Origin: Cohnella thailandensis
GTDB taxonomy: Bacteria; Bacillota; Bacilli; Paenibacillales; Paenibacillaceae
DNA: 64,000 nucleotides
Direction: 5' to 3'
NCBI RefSeq assembly: GCF_014212135.1
Contig: NZ_JACJVQ010000013.1
Coordinates: forward strand, 248,001 to 312,000
The position numbers and the translations under genes were made by a program. The notes under the pieces are model-generated. The model had not been told where the DNA came from, did not search any database, and saw nothing but the letters and a program-made list of their open reading frames with translations. Shown here piece by piece: positions 8,411-16,871 of this stretch. Numbering within the stretch: the first letter of the stretch is position 1; each line of letters begins with the position of its first letter.

Positions 8411-9591
8411 CGGTCCGCCGCCCCTTCCCTCGAATTCTCGTACAGCCATTCGAGCAGCGCCAAGTCCTGCCCTCTGCCCGCGATAAAAGAAAGTCCGATC
8501 GGGTTGCCGCAAGACGAAGCGAAAGGCACCGTTACCTGGGCGATTCCCGCCAGTCCCGCGATGCAGGTCAGCTTCATCGTAGCCGTTCTTTGGAGCTCGG
8601 CTTGCTCCCCGGTCATACGCAATACAGGGGCTACCCCCGTTACCGTCGGGATGGCGATCAGCGAGCTCTGCCCCAGCAGCGAGTCCATCCGATTCTCCAA
8701 CTCTCTCTTCTTCGCCATAAGACCCGGCAGGGCTTCCGGCGGCAGCGTGCTCGCCCATTCGAAGCGATCGGAGACGCCGGGACCGAACGCCGGCGCTTCC
8801 CGGCGAATCCATTCGCCGTGCTCCTGCCAGATCTCGGTTCCCTGAATGGTCCGGAACGTGTCGGCCCATTCCTTCAGATCGTTTCCGGGCAAGCGTACCC
8901 ATTCGGAGTCCAGGCCGTTCTTCATGAACGCTTGAAGCTCGTTCAACAACAGGTCCCGGACATCCTCCTGGGCCTGGGACCAGGCCTCTTCGGGCAGCAG
9001 CAGCTTGCGGAAGCCCGGATGCTTTGCGCCGCCCTTATTCAGCAGCACCCGTCCAACGTCCAGCAGCGTCTTCGGGCGGCGGCTCATCCATCCCACCGTA
9101 TCGAAGCTCTTCGCGAGCGGAATGACTCCGTTCATCGATACGGCGCCGAACGAAGGGCGGAAGCCGTAGATCCCGCAATAAGAGGACGGAACTCGCACGG
9201 AGCCGCCCGTATCCGTTCCGAGCGCGAAGTCGACGAGCCCGGCTGCTACCGCGACGGCCGATCCGCTCGAAGAGCCTCCCGGGACTCTTCCCTCCGCTTT
9301 CGGGTTAACGGGCGTTCCGTAATGAACGTTTTCCCCGAGAAGGCTGTACATCAGCTCGTCCGTAACGGTCGTTCCTCTTAACCGGGCTCCGTGATGAAGC
9401 AGCTTCTCGATCGTTTGCGCATGGCGGTCCGCGGGACCATGCGTGCGAAGCCAATCCGGATTGCCGGCGCTGTTCGTGTAATTCGCAATGGCAAATACGT
9501 CTTTAACGGCAAAAGCAAGCCCGCTCAGGCTGCCTTCGCTTACCGGCTCCAGAGCCAGATCCGATCGGATGTAGGCGTTCCATTCGTCCAT
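8407..9591 (-). CDS. Amidase signature family enzyme
   Basis: 394 residues. The amidase-signature core is clear: FAVKDVFAI with the catalytic Lys, then PGGSSSGSAVAVAAGL and GTDTGGSVRVPSSYCGIYGFRPS carrying the cis-Ser and nucleophile Ser. Such enzymes hydrolyse carboxamides to acid and ammonia in the cytosol. At under 400 residues it is shorter than GatA (about 480), so it is a stand-alone amidase rather than the glutamyl-tRNA amidotransferase subunit. ATG at 9591 is preferred because of the purine-rich GGGAGAGGAG just upstream; a GTG at 9642 in the same frame overlaps the ggt stop but lacks a ribosome site. Middle gene of the ggt-amidase-FAH operon. Confidence 0.88.
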   Translation of the reverse strand: MDEWNAYIRSDLALEPVSEGSLSGLAFAVKDVFAIANYTNSAGNPDWLRTHGPADRHAQTIEKLLHHGARLRGTTVTDELMYSLLGENVHYGTPVNPKAEGRVPGGSSSGSAVAVAAGLVDFALGTDTGGSVRVPSSYCGIYGFRPSFGAVSMNGVIPLAKSFDTVGWMSRRPKTLLDVGRVLLNKGGAKHPGFRKLLLPEEAWSQAQEDVRDLLLNELQAFMKNGLDSEWVRLPGNDLKEWADTFRTIQGTEIWQEHGEWIRREAPAFGPGVSDRFEWASTLPPEALPGLMAKKRELENRMDSLLGQSSLIAIPTVTGVAPVLRMTGEQAELQRTATMKLTCIAGLAGIAQVTVPFASSCGNPIGLSFIAGRGQDLALLEWLYENSREGAADR

Positions 9592-9638
9592 GGTCTCCTC
9601 TCCCTTCTTTCTCTCTGCTATTAGCGTACTTTCTTTCG

Positions 9639-11213
9639 TCACCAGCCGATCGCCGCGCCGTCGCAGCGCGGATCGGTGCCCCCCGAACGGATTCCGTTCT
9701 CCTCGATCCGGATGGCATGGGCATGGCCGACAATTCCGTCATACTCGCCGACGATTCGCACCGCGTGCCCGGCATTCCTCAGCGCAGAGGCGACTTGTTC
9801 GTCCACTCGCGCTTCCAGCTTCAGCTCCTGCGTCTGCTCTCCCCACGTCCTTCCCCATACCCAACGCGGAGCCGATACGGCCTCCTGGGGATCCATTCCG
9901 TAATCCACCACTCTCGTGAGGAGCGCCGTCTGCGTCTGCGGCTGTCCTTCTCCGCCTTGCGTACCGTAGAGCAGATAAGGCTTGTCGTCCCTCATCGCCA
10001 TAGCCGGCATCAACGTATGGAACGTTCTTTTGCCCGGCTCGAGCCGATTGACATGGGACGGATCAAGCGAGAAGAAGGACCCTCTGTTCTGCAGAAGAAT
10101 GCCGGTCTCTCCGGCGGTAACCGCCGACCCGAATTCGAAATACAAGCTCTGGATAAAAGAGACCGCGTTGCCGTCCCCGTCCACAACCGCCGCGTAGGCC
10201 GTATCGCTTCCGACCGGGCTGGTCGATACCGAAGAAGTCCTCTTGCGGTCGATAAGTCCGGCGAGCTCCGCCGCATATTCCTTCGAGAGCAGCTTGGCGA
10301 GCGGAACGTCGGCGTATTCGGGGTCCGTCAGATAACGATCCCGGTCGCGGAAGCTGAGCTTCAGCGATTCGATCAGCAAATGGTAATAATCGTACGATCC
10401 GTGAGGGATATTCTTAAGGTCGAAATTTTCCAGTATCTGGGCCGCCATAATCCCGGCGAAGCCTTGCGAATTCGGCGGAACCTGGTAAAGGTCATAGCCC
10501 CGATAAGAGCCGGTTACCGGTTCGGCCCAATGGCCCGCATGCGCCGCGAAATCCTCGAGCGTCAGCAGGCCGCCGCTCTCCCCGAGAAAGCGGGCGATTT
10601 CTTGGGCGATCTCTCCGCGATAAAAGGCGTCTTTTCCTTGACGCGCGATTAACTCCAGCGAGATCCCCAGATTCCGTTGATAAAATCGGCTGCCCGCTTG
10701 CGGAACCCGACCTCCCGGAAGATAGATCTCCGAGGTGATGGGCTGCTCCCGCAGAACTTCGAACTTCGCCATGCTGTTCTCGTGCTGATCCGGAGAGAGC
10801 GGGAACCCGTTCTTCGCATAGTCGATGGCGGGCTCCAGCACGTCCGCGAACGTCAATTTGCCGTAACGCTTCAGAACGGCGTCCCAACCGTCCGCCATTC
10901 CGGGAACGGTGACCGCGCTGGCAGGGCCGCGTTTCGGAATCTCAGGCTCCTTGAACCAGTCTCTCGCAGCCAGCCTTCCCGCTCTTCCGCTCGCGTTATA
11001 GGCGGAGACGCCTTCGCTTGCATGATGCATAAGCCAGAAGGAATCTCCTCCCAGGCCCGTCATATGAGGGTAGACAACGGCTAAGCAAGCGCTGACCGCC
11101 ACGGCCGCGTCGAAGGCATTCCCGCCTTTTAGAAGAATGCGCGCCCCCGCCGCGGTGGCAAGATGATGCGGGCTGACCACCATCGTCTTCGTTCCTGTAA
11201 TCTGCTTAGACAA
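9639..11213 (-). CDS. ggt: Gamma-glutamyltransferase family protein
   Basis: 524 residues, an N-terminal nucleophile hydrolase made as one precursor that cleaves itself before a Thr. Family features: ATAAGARILLKGGNAFDAAVA near the start, GLGGDSFWLMHH, the DTAYAAVVDGDGNAVSFIQS region holding the predicted autoprocessing Thr, and YGTQGGEGQPQTQTALL. It removes or transfers gamma-glutamyl groups from glutathione-like compounds or polyglutamate. No signal peptide is visible, which fits the cytosolic YwrD-type group rather than secreted GGT. Translation starts at TTG 11213 behind an AAGGGAG about ten bases upstream. It is the first gene of an operon with an amidase and an FAH hydrolase. Confidence 0.9.
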   Translation of the reverse strand: MSKQITGTKTMVVSPHHLATAAGARILLKGGNAFDAAVAVSACLAVVYPHMTGLGGDSFWLMHHASEGVSAYNASGRAGRLAARDWFKEPEIPKRGPASAVTVPGMADGWDAVLKRYGKLTFADVLEPAIDYAKNGFPLSPDQHENSMAKFEVLREQPITSEIYLPGGRVPQAGSRFYQRNLGISLELIARQGKDAFYRGEIAQEIARFLGESGGLLTLEDFAAHAGHWAEPVTGSYRGYDLYQVPPNSQGFAGIMAAQILENFDLKNIPHGSYDYYHLLIESLKLSFRDRDRYLTDPEYADVPLAKLLSKEYAAELAGLIDRKRTSSVSTSPVGSDTAYAAVVDGDGNAVSFIQSLYFEFGSAVTAGETGILLQNRGSFFSLDPSHVNRLEPGKRTFHTLMPAMAMRDDKPYLLYGTQGGEGQPQTQTALLTRVVDYGMDPQEAVSAPRWVWGRTWGEQTQELKLEARVDEQVASALRNAGHAVRIVGEYDGIVGHAHAIRIEENGIRSGGTDPRCDGAAIGW

Positions 11214-11285
11214 GCGCCGTCGACTCCCTTCCTGAAGAAACGTCTTTTTCTAATCCGGGTTGAATTGCGCAAAAAAGGTATCCTA

Positions 11286-11314
11286 AATTTAATCAAGTTC
11301 GCAGACAGGGTCAA
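11286..11314 (-). promoter_or_regulatory. Sigma-A promoter of the ggt operon
   Basis: TTGACC at 11309-11314 and TAAATT at 11286-11291 are separated by 17 bases on the minus strand, 73 bases upstream of the ggt start. Confidence 0.6.
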
Positions 11315-11367
11315 TTCAATTAATCGGTATTTGACACCATCACAACTGAAAGCGCATTCATGTATGG

Positions 11368-11400
11368 CAAAAAACAAAAACGGACGAAAGGAGTCCGTTT
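11368..11400 (-). terminator. Terminator of the methyltransferase gene
   Basis: AAACGGAC and GTCCGTTT pair around a 7-base loop; on the minus strand the stem runs into TTTTTGTTTTTTG. It starts 15 bases after the methyltransferase stop. Confidence 0.85.
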
Positions 11401-11414
11401 TGCGCATAGGCTTA

Positions 11415-12152
11415 TTAACTTGCTCTACCTGCCGAAACGATGAGGAACATCGGCCTCCGGGCTTCGTCGGCCATCTCGGGCTGCGCCGCCAGCATGGCCT
11501 CGGACGGCATCGGCTCTGCCACCGCTTGGACGAGGAATCCCGCGGAGATTAATCCATTCAAGTAAGTCGAGAGAGTACGGTGATACTTGATGACGTTCTC
11601 CGCAAGAAACGAAGTCGTGCGAATCCCTTCCGATTGATAACGGTCCACCGGCCAGAATACCCGATTGCCTTCCCGATCGACGTGCCATTCCTGCTCTTCG
11701 CGGGAGGTAAAGACCGGGTGCTCCACCGAGAACAAAAACGTTCCTCCAGGCTTTAGAAGCCGATAGATATTAGAGATAACGTTCTGGTACGACTCGATAT
11801 AGTGCAAAGCCAAGGAGCTGAGAACGAAATCGAACCGCTCCTCCGGGAAGGAGATCTCTTCTATCGGCAGCCGAATGTATTCAATGGCCGTATCGTTCGT
11901 CATGGCGCGAGCCTTGTTTAGCATGTTCTCGGATAGATCCACTCCGATAACGGAGCTTGCCCCCCGCTCCCTGGCATACCGGCAATGCCAGCCGAAGCCG
12001 CATCCGAGGTCCAATACGCTCTTGCCTTTGAGGTCCGGCATCAACGATTCAAGAACATGCCACTCTCCCGCCGCTTTCAACCCGTGAACGGAACGAGCCA
12101 TTTGTTCGTATTGAGCAAAAAAAGCCGGATCGTCGTATTTGTTCTGTTTCAT
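11415..12152 (-). CDS. Class I SAM-dependent methyltransferase
   Basis: 245 residues from ATG 12152 (MKQNKYDDPAFFAQYEQMARS) behind a G-rich AGGGGGG ribosome site. A Methyltransf_11/25-type Rossmann domain is plain: motif I VLDLGCGFGWHCRYARERGA near residue 50, VIGVDLSENML, then FDFVLSSLALHYI and LLKPGGTFLFSVEHPVF. The substrate is unknown; the overall pattern resembles YrhH/UbiE-type small-molecule methyltransferases in Firmicutes. It lies directly downstream of spo0A on the same strand, with a G/C-rich inverted repeat between, and has its own terminator, so it may be partly read through from spo0A. Confidence 0.85.
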   Translation of the reverse strand: MKQNKYDDPAFFAQYEQMARSVHGLKAAGEWHVLESLMPDLKGKSVLDLGCGFGWHCRYARERGASSVIGVDLSENMLNKARAMTNDTAIEYIRLPIEEISFPEERFDFVLSSLALHYIESYQNVISNIYRLLKPGGTFLFSVEHPVFTSREEQEWHVDREGNRVFWPVDRYQSEGIRTTSFLAENVIKYHRTLSTYLNGLISAGFLVQAVAEPMPSEAMLAAQPEMADEARRPMFLIVSAGRAS

Positions 12153-12185
12153 GGTTTTCCCCCCTGGCGGCCTATATCGCGCGAA

Positions 12186-12216
12186 CAATCCCCACCCGAA
12201 CCTCGGATGGGGATTG
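12186..12216 (-). terminator. Inverted repeat after spo0A, possible weak terminator
   Basis: CAATCCCCA and TGGGGATTG form a 9-bp stem with a 13-base loop between spo0A and the methyltransferase gene. There is no long T run, so termination would be partial. Confidence 0.5.
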
Positions 12217-12221
12217 GATAG

Positions 12222-13037
12222 TCAGCTTACCTTATGCTCGATCCGCAATTTGTCCGCCACCATGGCGATGAACTCGGAGTTCGTCGGCTTCGACTTGGCG
12301 ATGTTGATCGTGTAGCCGAACAGGTGGCTGATGGAATCGATGTTGCCGCGCGTCCAAGCGACTTCGATCGCATGGCGGATAGCGCGTTCGACGCGGGATG
12401 GCGTCGTCTTGAATTTCTCGGCGATCGCCGGGTACAGCGTCTTCGTGATGGCTCCGAGAATCTCGATGTTATTGTAGACCATCGTGATCGCCTCGCGAAG
12501 GTATTGATATCCCTTGATATGGGCAGGAACGCCAATCTCGTGGATGATGCTCGTAATATTCGCGTCCAGATTCTTCGGCTTGCCGATCGGAACGATCGTC
12601 GCGGAGCGCGTGATCGTCGACGAGGAGGAAGCGCTGATGGCCGGGGTGCTGACCGCGGCTCCGGCAAGCTGGCGGATGCGGTTCGCGAGAACGTCCATAT
12701 CGAACGGTTTCAGTATGTAATAAGATGCTCCAAGCTGTACCGCTCTTTGCGTGATCGTCTCTTGGCCGAATGCCGTCAGCATAATGATCTTCGGCATCGG
12801 GGACAGATTCAGCTCCCGCAGTTTCTCCAATACGCCAAGGCCGTCCAGGTGAGGCATGATGATATCGAGGATCATCACGTCCGGAACGATCCGGTTCTCT
12901 TCTAACTGGCGGATGACTTCTTCTCCGTTGTAAGCTACGCCTATGACCGTCATGTCATCCTGCTCTTCAATATACTCAGACAACAAGTTAGTGAATTCTC
13001 GGTTGTCATCAGCAAGGAATACTTCTATCCGCTGCAA
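12222..13037 (-). CDS. spo0A: Sporulation transcription factor Spo0A
   Basis: 271 residues, the master response regulator of sporulation that is phosphorylated by the phosphorelay and binds 0A boxes (TGTCGAA). The receiver domain has acidic pocket residues Asp10 and Asp11, phospho-acceptor Asp58 in [12 protein letters not shown], and Lys in LKPFDMD. After a Ser/Thr/Ala-rich linker the Spo0A_C effector domain contains the DNA-contacting helix region [21 protein letters not shown] and ends with [15 protein letters not shown]. It starts at TTG 13037, eight bases after a GGAGG. Location downstream of spoIVB is the same as in B. subtilis. Upstream are a sigma-H promoter and two 0A boxes, so positive autoregulation is likely. 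Confidence 0.98.
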   Translation of the reverse strand: MQRIEVFLADDNREFTNLLSEYIEEQDDMTVIGVAYNGEEVIRQLEENRIVPDVMILDIIMPHLDGLGVLEKLRELNLSPMPKIIMLTAFGQETITQRAVQLGASYYILKPFDMDVLANRIRQLAGAAVSTPAISASSSSTITRSATIVPIGKPKNLDANITSIIHEIGVPAHIKGYQYLREAITMVYNNIEILGAITKTLYPAIAEKFKTTPSRVERAIRHAIEVAWTRGNIDSISHLFGYTINIAKSKPTNSEFIAMVADKLRIEHKVS

Positions 13038-13109
13038 GGTCTGGTCCTCCCTTTCTGTACAGATAAAATTGAGGTCAAGAAACGTTCTATCCGTTTCCTC
13101 TGGAATACG

Positions 13110-13138
13110 AAATTCGACACTTCAGCTTCAATTCCTTC
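13110..13138 (-). promoter_or_regulatory. Sigma-H promoter of spo0A
   Basis: On the minus strand GAAGGAATT (13130-13138), an 11-base spacer and GTCGAATTT (13110-13118) match the sigma-H consensus RNAGGAWWW-N11-12-RNNGAATWW at every defined position. The site is about 73 bases upstream of the TTG start and corresponds to the Ps promoter of B. subtilis spo0A. Confidence 0.85.
13113..13119 (-). promoter_or_regulatory. 0A box overlapping the spo0A -10 element
   Basis: A perfect TGTCGAA lies inside the sigma-H -10 region of spo0A. Spo0A-P bound here would be expected to hinder rather than assist this promoter, or to act on a second start; the direction of the effect is inference. Confidence 0.65.
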
Positions 13139-13222
13139 TTAACCGAAAATCTTTTCTTTATTTTTTTGGCAAGATGGAATATAATAAATAATTTTGCTAT
13201 TTGGCGTGTTTTTCCGCTGAAA

Positions 13223-13229
13223 TTCGACA
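13223..13229 (-). promoter_or_regulatory. Upstream 0A box of spo0A
   Basis: A second perfect TGTCGAA about 85 bases upstream of the sigma-H -35 element, immediately after the spoIVB terminator stem and overlapping its T run. Confidence 0.6.
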
Positions 13230-13261
13230 AAACATCTAAGGCGTTAAATCGCCTTAGATGT
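13228..13261 (-). terminator. spoIVB terminator with the stop codon in its loop
   Basis: ACATCTAAGGCG and CGCCTTAGATGT form a perfect 12-bp stem around the loop TTAAAT, which contains the spoIVB TAA (13244-13246, minus). TTTT follows on the minus strand. Confidence 0.85.
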
Positions 13262-14572
13262 TGTCTGAAGAGGCTCGAGCATAATGCCGGCATCCTGAAG
13301 CATCCATTCGATGAAGCAGCCGTAACCGGATGTCGGGTCGTTCACGAATACATGGGTTACCGCGCCGATCAGCTTGCCGTCCTGAATAATGGGGCTTCCG
13401 CTCATCCCTTGCACGATTCCTCCCGTGCGTTCCAGCAGCTTGGGATCGGTAATCCGGATCACCATTCCTTTGGTAGCGGGGCTGGTCTGCTTGGAGACAT
13501 GAACAATCTGGATCGAGAACTTCTCTACCTTCTGCCCGTTGACGACCGTAAGGATCTCCGCAGGCCCTTCCTTGACCTCCTCCGCGAACGCGACGGGAAT
13601 CGGCTCGGAATGCATGGCGTGTTCCGGAAGCTGATCCATCTTGCCGAAGATGCCGAACGGCGTATTGCGTTCTACGTTGCCGAGCGTCTTGCCTTCCTTG
13701 ACGATCGATGCTCTTTTCTCCCCGGGCTCCCCGTTTTGGCTCTTGGAGATCGACAGGACGTTCGACTGCAGGATTTGTCCGCTTCCTACGACGATCGGCG
13801 TCTGCGTATCCATATCGGTTATGACGTGTCCTAAGGCGCCGTAAACGCCTTGGTCCGGAGCGTAGAACGTCAGCGTTCCGACGCCGGCGGCCGAGTCGCG
13901 GATATAAAGCCCGAGTCTCCATGCCCGATCCTCTTGGTCGAAGGCCGGCGTCAAGTTCGTCGTAAACTGCTGCTTGCCCCGTCTCACCTCCAACTTAAGA
14001 GGAGAACCGGTGCGCCCGGATTCTTCGGCCAATGACGCCACTTTGGTCACATCGTTAAGCGGCTGGCCGTTAATCGCCACGATCAAATCGCCAAGCTTCA
14101 GCTTCGCGTCCTCTCCCGGCGAAGACCGCTTGTTCGGACCCGTCTGGACAAGATGATGGCCGACGACCATGATGCCCGCGGCTTTCACCTTCACCCCGAT
14201 CGTCTGGCCGCCGGGGACGACGCGAAGATCGGGAACGACCTGCAGCTTAACCGTCTTGAACGGAATTCTTCCGAATAGCTTAAGCTTTAGCTCCGTGACG
14301 CCGCTTTGCTTCGGAACGATCGATAAGGGCCGATTCAGATTCACCGGAAAGGAAGGGGCTTCTTTGCCGTTTACGACGGCCACGCCGTTATCCAAAGTTC
14401 CTCTGGCATGAACCGGCATCGAGTAATCCAGGTGCCTCGCTTGTCCTTGAAAAAGCCGTAATTCATTGGGAAAAGCGGCATAATGACGAATCGGGGCCGA
14501 GGTAACGGTCAACCCTAAGATAAAGACCAGTAGCATTCCGAAGCTGCGTCGTATTGAGGGCCAACGGTTCAA
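13244..14572 (-). CDS. spoIVB: SpoIVB serine peptidase
   Basis: 442 residues. In the forespore this PDZ serine protease is secreted across the inner membrane and cleaves SpoIVFA, which triggers pro-sigma-K processing in the mother cell. Visible: a basic N-terminus and signal/anchor helix (GMLLVFILGLTVTS), a PDZ domain with LGDLIVAINGQPLNDVTKVA near residue 165, then an SA-clan protease domain with the catalytic His in GALGHVITDMDT and Ser in VQGMSGSPIIQDGKLIGAVTHVF. It ends with the family-typical GYGCFIEWMLQDAGI. It starts at TTG 14572 after AAGGGAG. Gene order recN-spoIVB-spo0A is as in B. subtilis. I could not recognise a convincing sigma-F/G promoter in the 125-base gap. Confidence 0.97.
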   Translation of the reverse strand: MNRWPSIRRSFGMLLVFILGLTVTSAPIRHYAAFPNELRLFQGQARHLDYSMPVHARGTLDNGVAVVNGKEAPSFPVNLNRPLSIVPKQSGVTELKLKLFGRIPFKTVKLQVVPDLRVVPGGQTIGVKVKAAGIMVVGHHLVQTGPNKRSSPGEDAKLKLGDLIVAINGQPLNDVTKVASLAEESGRTGSPLKLEVRRGKQQFTTNLTPAFDQEDRAWRLGLYIRDSAAGVGTLTFYAPDQGVYGALGHVITDMDTQTPIVVGSGQILQSNVLSISKSQNGEPGEKRASIVKEGKTLGNVERNTPFGIFGKMDQLPEHAMHSEPIPVAFAEEVKEGPAEILTVVNGQKVEKFSIQIVHVSKQTSPATKGMVIRITDPKLLERTGGIVQGMSGSPIIQDGKLIGAVTHVFVNDPTSGYGCFIEWMLQDAGIMLEPLQTTSKAI

Positions 14573-14697
14573 AGTCTCACGCTCCCTTACAGTCTCTCCA
14601 GTCCGTGTGACGAACCGGCATCGTAACTATAAGGTAACCGTGGCCTCCTTGTTTTATGTTCCCAAAAAGCTTCCTTGAAACGCGAATTCAGGCGTCC

Positions 14698-16383
14698 TTA
14701 CGCGTTTTTTTGGCGATTCGCCAGCACCAGCATTTCCTGAGCGTGATGGCGGGTTTTTTCCGTGACTTCCACGCCGCCAAGCATCCGCGCGAGCTCTTCC
14801 ACCCGATCCTTCTCCGCGAGCTCGCGAACCGAGGTGGACGTACGCCCGTCCGGCGTGACCTGCTTGCGGATCTCGTATTGCCGGTCCGCCATGCAGGCGA
14901 CCTGAGGCAGGTGGGTTATCGCGAACACCTGGCACTGCCCCGCGAGGCGCGACATCTTCTCCGCGATGGCTTGCGCCGCGCGACCGCTGACGCCCGTGTC
15001 GACCTCGTCGAAGACCAGGACGGGGATCTGATCGATTCGGGCGAAGATCGCCTTGAGGGCGAGCATGACGCGCGACATTTCGCCGCCGGAAGCGATCTTC
15101 GAGAGCGCCTTCGGAGGCTCACCCGGATTCGGGGAGAGCAGGAATTCGGCCGTGTCCGCCCCGTTCGGTCCGAGGTCTCCGGATTCGAGGCTTACCTCGA
15201 ACACGGTTCGTTCCATCTGCAGCTCCTTCAGCTCCGTCTCGATCGCGCGCGAGAGAACCTTGGCGGCATCCTTGCGAACGGCCGATAAAGCGGCCGCTTG
15301 CTCGGCAAGCTCCGAACGAAGCTTCCGTTCCTGGGTTTCCAACTCCTTCAGCTTTTCTTCCCGGTTGTCGAGCTTCTCGGTCTCCGCCTGAATTTTGTTC
15401 TTATAGGCAATAATATCTCCGACGGTCTCGCCGTATTTGCGCTTAAGGCCGTGAAGAAGATCCAGGCGCAGCTCGATCCGCGCCAGCCGGTCGGGATTGA
15501 ATTCGATGCTGTCCCGGTAATCGCGCAGCTGGAAGGCGGCATCCTCGGCGTTGTAATAAGCCGACTGAAGCTGGTCCACGATCGGCTGAATCGTCGCCGT
15601 GTCGTACTTGACGATGTCCTGCAGCCGCGTAATCGCGCGGGACAGCGCGGCCAAGCCCTTGGAGCCGTAAACAAGCTCGTAGGCCTCCGACGCGGATTCC
15701 GCCAGCTTCTCGGCGTAGGCGAGCTTGCTTCTCTCTTCCTGAAGCGTTTCGTCCTCGCCCGGCTTCAGCTTGGCGGCCGCGATCTCTTCCAGCTGATAAC
15801 GGTACATGTCCAACATCTGCATCTGCTGCCTCGACGTATCCTCCAGCTCCTTGCGTTCCCGCACCAGTTGCTGATAACGCTCGTACTTCTCTCGGTAAGC
15901 CTCCTTTATGGCGTTAAGGCTGTCTCCCGCGTATTGGTCCAGCCATTCCAGGTGCCTCTCCGAACGAAGCAGGGACTGAGGCTCATGCTGACCGTGTATG
16001 TTCACGAGATGCTCGCCGACTTCCCGCAGCATCGTCAGAGTGACGCTCTGCCCGTTGATTCTCGCGTGCGATTTGCCATGCAGCAGCAGCTCCCTGCGAA
16101 TCAGCAGTCCTTCTTCGCGATTCGCTTGTACCCCCAACTGCGCAAGCGTATTCCAAACGGGATGGTCGTAGGGAAGATCGAACACGGCTTCGACGTCCGC
16201 GCGGTCGCAGCCGTGCCGAACCATGTCCGTAGAACCGCGATTGCCGGCCACGAGTCCCAGCGCGTCGATGACGATCGATTTGCCCGCGCCCGTCTCGCCC
16301 GTAAGAACATGGAACCCGTTATAGAAGCGCACCGTGATCTGCTCGATTACGGCCAAGTTATGGATCGACAGCTCTTGAAGCAT
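14698..16383 (-). CDS. recN: DNA repair protein RecN
   Basis: 561 residues, an SMC-like ATPase that gathers broken DNA ends early in recombination repair. The N-terminal ATPase half starts MLQELSIHNLAVIEQ and has Walker A TGETGAGKS near residue 35; a long central coiled coil (about residues 160-370) is rich in Glu, Lys and Leu; the C-terminal half has the signature LSKIASGGEMSRVMLALK and Walker B PVLVFDEVDTGVSG, followed by QVFAITHLPQVA. Length is normal for the family (B. subtilis 576). It lies between argR and spoIVB, the order of B. subtilis, 38 bases after argR and so probably co-transcribed. Confidence 0.97.
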   Translation of the reverse strand: MLQELSIHNLAVIEQITVRFYNGFHVLTGETGAGKSIVIDALGLVAGNRGSTDMVRHGCDRADVEAVFDLPYDHPVWNTLAQLGVQANREEGLLIRRELLLHGKSHARINGQSVTLTMLREVGEHLVNIHGQHEPQSLLRSERHLEWLDQYAGDSLNAIKEAYREKYERYQQLVRERKELEDTSRQQMQMLDMYRYQLEEIAAAKLKPGEDETLQEERSKLAYAEKLAESASEAYELVYGSKGLAALSRAITRLQDIVKYDTATIQPIVDQLQSAYYNAEDAAFQLRDYRDSIEFNPDRLARIELRLDLLHGLKRKYGETVGDIIAYKNKIQAETEKLDNREEKLKELETQERKLRSELAEQAAALSAVRKDAAKVLSRAIETELKELQMERTVFEVSLESGDLGPNGADTAEFLLSPNPGEPPKALSKIASGGEMSRVMLALKAIFARIDQIPVLVFDEVDTGVSGRAAQAIAEKMSRLAGQCQVFAITHLPQVACMADRQYEIRKQVTPDGRTSTSVRELAEKDRVEELARMLGGVEVTEKTRHHAQEMLVLANRQKNA

Positions 16384-16421
16384 TCTTTTCTCCTCCTGTT
16401 CCGCATCGTCAAAGCCCGGGG

Positions 16422-16871
16422 TTAGCGCACCATCTGTTGGATGCGATCGACGAGAATAGGGCCTTGATCCTTGGATCGGCAGATGAGAAGCATCGTATCG
16501 TCCCCGCTGATCGTCCCCATGATCTCCGACCAGTCCATTCCGTCAATAAGGGAAGCGATCGCGTTCGCCGTTCCCGTCATGCACTTGACGACGACCAGAT
16601 TCTCGGCCGCTTCCGCTTGAACGAAGTGATCCTCCAGCGCGCGCTTCAGCTTCATCGCCGGATTAAAGCGTTGATCCAAGGGCATGGAATACTTGTAGCG
16701 TCCGTCGTCCAACGGCACCTTGATCAGCTGCATCTCCTTGATATCCCGGGAGACGGTCGCTTGGGTGACGTTGACTCCTTCCGCCCGCAGCGCCTCGACG
16801 AGCTCCTCCTGGGTCTCGATTTCCTTCATTCCGATCATCTCTCGAATTTTCCTCTGCCTCTGGCCTTTCAT
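16422..16871 (-). CDS. argR: Arginine repressor ArgR/AhrC
   Basis: 149 residues. Hexameric arginine-responsive regulator that represses arginine synthesis and activates catabolism. The N-terminal winged helix includes RQRKIREMIGMKEIETQEEL and NVTQATVSRDIKEMQLIKVP; the C-terminal oligomerisation and arginine-binding domain has MTGTANAIASLIDGMDW and ISGDDTMLLICRS with the Gly-Asp-Asp effector motif. The ATG overlaps the stop of the upstream unknown membrane-protein gene as ATGA. Order tlyA, (unknown), argR, recN is that of B. subtilis yqxC-ahrC-recN with one extra gene. Confidence 0.96.
   Translation of the reverse strand: MKGQRQRKIREMIGMKEIETQEELVEALRAEGVNVTQATVSRDIKEMQLIKVPLDDGRYKYSMPLDQRFNPAMKLKRALEDHFVQAEAAENLVVVKCMTGTANAIASLIDGMDWSEIMGTISGDDTMLLICRSKDQGPILVDRIQQMVR

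Noticed and set aside
8411..8902. N-terminal extension of the FAH-family frame
   Set aside because: It lies inside the amidase gene in another frame; ATG at 8410 overlaps the amidase stop and matches family starts.
14580..14650. Leader peptide before spoIVB
   Set aside because: An AAGGAGG at 14644-14650 and a 14-codon ATG frame exist, but they are 22 bases apart, too far for initiation, so I do not call a gene.
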